From NCBI GenBank assembly GCA_029262915.1, contig JAJCYN010000250.1:1-7202 (forward strand): a DNA stretch of 7,202 nt, in the 5' to 3' direction. Source of the DNA: Flavobacteriales bacterium (GTDB lineage: Bacteria > Bacteroidota > Bacteroidia > Flavobacteriales_E > Vicingaceae). This document shows, in pieces, positions 6,712 to 7,202 of this stretch. Each line of letters opens with the position of its first letter. The stretch's first letter is position 1. The position numbers and the translations under genes are program-made. A model generated the notes under the pieces. The model was given only the letters and a program-made list of their open reading frames with translations, was not told where the DNA came from and did not search any database.

Positions 6712-7202
6712 ATGAACCGAATAATTATAATCCTAATAACTTGCTTCTCTGTAAATCAGATATATGGTCAAGATATCCATTTTTCACAATTCTTTAACAC
6801 CCCATTAATTGTTAACCCAGCTTTGACTGGTGTTTTTGGAGGAGATCAACGAGCGATGATTATCTATCGTAATCAATGGTCGTCAGTCGCTACCCCATAT
6901 AAAACTTATGGTGCTTCTTTTGATATGAGAATGATGGACAAACGCAACAGTAATTTTTCTTTAGGAACTGGACTTGCTGTTTATAAAGATGATTCGGGTG
7001 ATGCTGGATTAGGAATTACAAATGTTGTTCTATCATTAAGCGGAATTATTCAAGTTAACGACAAACAACACTTTACTATTGGTGCTCAAGGTGGTTTTGA
7101 ACAGAGAAGCTTAAATAATTCAGCTCTTATTTGGGATAGTCAATATGATGGATCTGGACACGATCCTACCCTGTCTTCTCAAGAAACGACCAATTATAAC
7201 CA
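6712..7202 (+). CDS. PorP/SprF-family type IX secretion membrane protein, 5' part
   Basis: The first 163 codons are present and the gene runs off the right edge; the family is usually about 300-350 residues. The N-terminus MNRIIIILITCFSVNQIYGQ is a signal peptide. The mature start DIHFSQFFNTPLIVNPALTG, followed by YRNQWSSV and PYKTYGASFD, is the hallmark of the PorP/SprF family. These proteins are predicted outer-membrane beta-barrels; the alternating hydrophobic strands seen here (FSLGTGLAVYKDD, VVLSLSGIIQV, HFTIGAQGGFEQ) fit that. SprF is required for secretion or surface attachment of SprB in Flavobacterium johnsoniae, and paralogues usually follow genes for type B CTD proteins. Here it follows such a gene after 24 bp with no terminator between, so the two are almost certainly co-transcribed and the barrel probably serves that cargo. 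The exact symbol cannot be assigned, because genomes carry many paralogues. Confidence 0.93.
   Translation, partial: MNRIIIILITCFSVNQIYGQDIHFSQFFNTPLIVNPALTGVFGGDQRAMIIYRNQWSSVATPYKTYGASFDMRMMDKRNSNFSLGTGLAVYKDDSGDAGLGITNVVLSLSGIIQVNDKQHFTIGAQGGFEQRSLNNSALIWDSQYDGSGHDPTLSSQETTNYN

Noticed and set aside
1..7202. A novel defence, toxin or mobile system
   Set aside because: No transposase, integrase, nuclease, toxin, reverse transcriptase or tRNA gene is visible, and no attachment-site repeats were seen. The gene content fits an ordinary chromosome with a surface-protein locus.

Overview
The window is AT-rich and looks like chromosomal DNA of a member of the Bacteroidota, most likely the Flavobacteriales. 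Three things point there: a secreted multidomain protein with a type IX secretion (T9SS) type B C-terminal domain, a PorP/SprF-family gene directly behind it, and TAnnTTTG-type -7 promoter elements with no clear Shine-Dalgarno sequences. The proC gene also has the sequence variant I associate with Flavobacteriia. I cannot name a genus.

Layout. Positions 1-864 hold a leftward pair: proC (pyrroline-5-carboxylate reductase, GTG start) followed by the first 15 codons of an unidentified gene that runs off the left edge. A 90-bp divergent intergenic region (865-954) carries a candidate promoter for each direction. Positions 955-2499 encode a 514-residue, mostly helical cytoplasmic protein with no known function. 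The 138-bp gap 2500-2637 contains a small hairpin and three copies of a 9-nt element arranged so that the middle copy can pair with either neighbour. Positions 2638-6687 encode a roughly 1,349-residue secreted protein: signal peptide, propeller-like N-terminal domain, SprB-type repeats (one split by an inserted beta-sandwich-like domain), a PKD domain, four diverged tandem repeats of about 80 residues, and a gliding-motility-type CTD. From 6712 to the right edge lies the first 163 codons of a PorP/SprF-family outer-membrane protein gene.

How the genes work together. The clear functional unit is 2638-7202. A large adhesin-like or surface-display protein with a type B CTD is followed after 24 bp by a PorP/SprF-like partner, the sprB-sprF arrangement in which the partner is needed to secrete or anchor its cognate substrate. 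proC is a housekeeping proline biosynthesis gene, unrelated in function. The 514-residue gene has no evident link to either side. Most of the window is conventional for this phylum. The points most worth a second look are the domain inserted inside a SprB repeat, the in-frame 24-bp direct repeat that brackets it, and the alternative-pairing leader before the secreted-protein gene.
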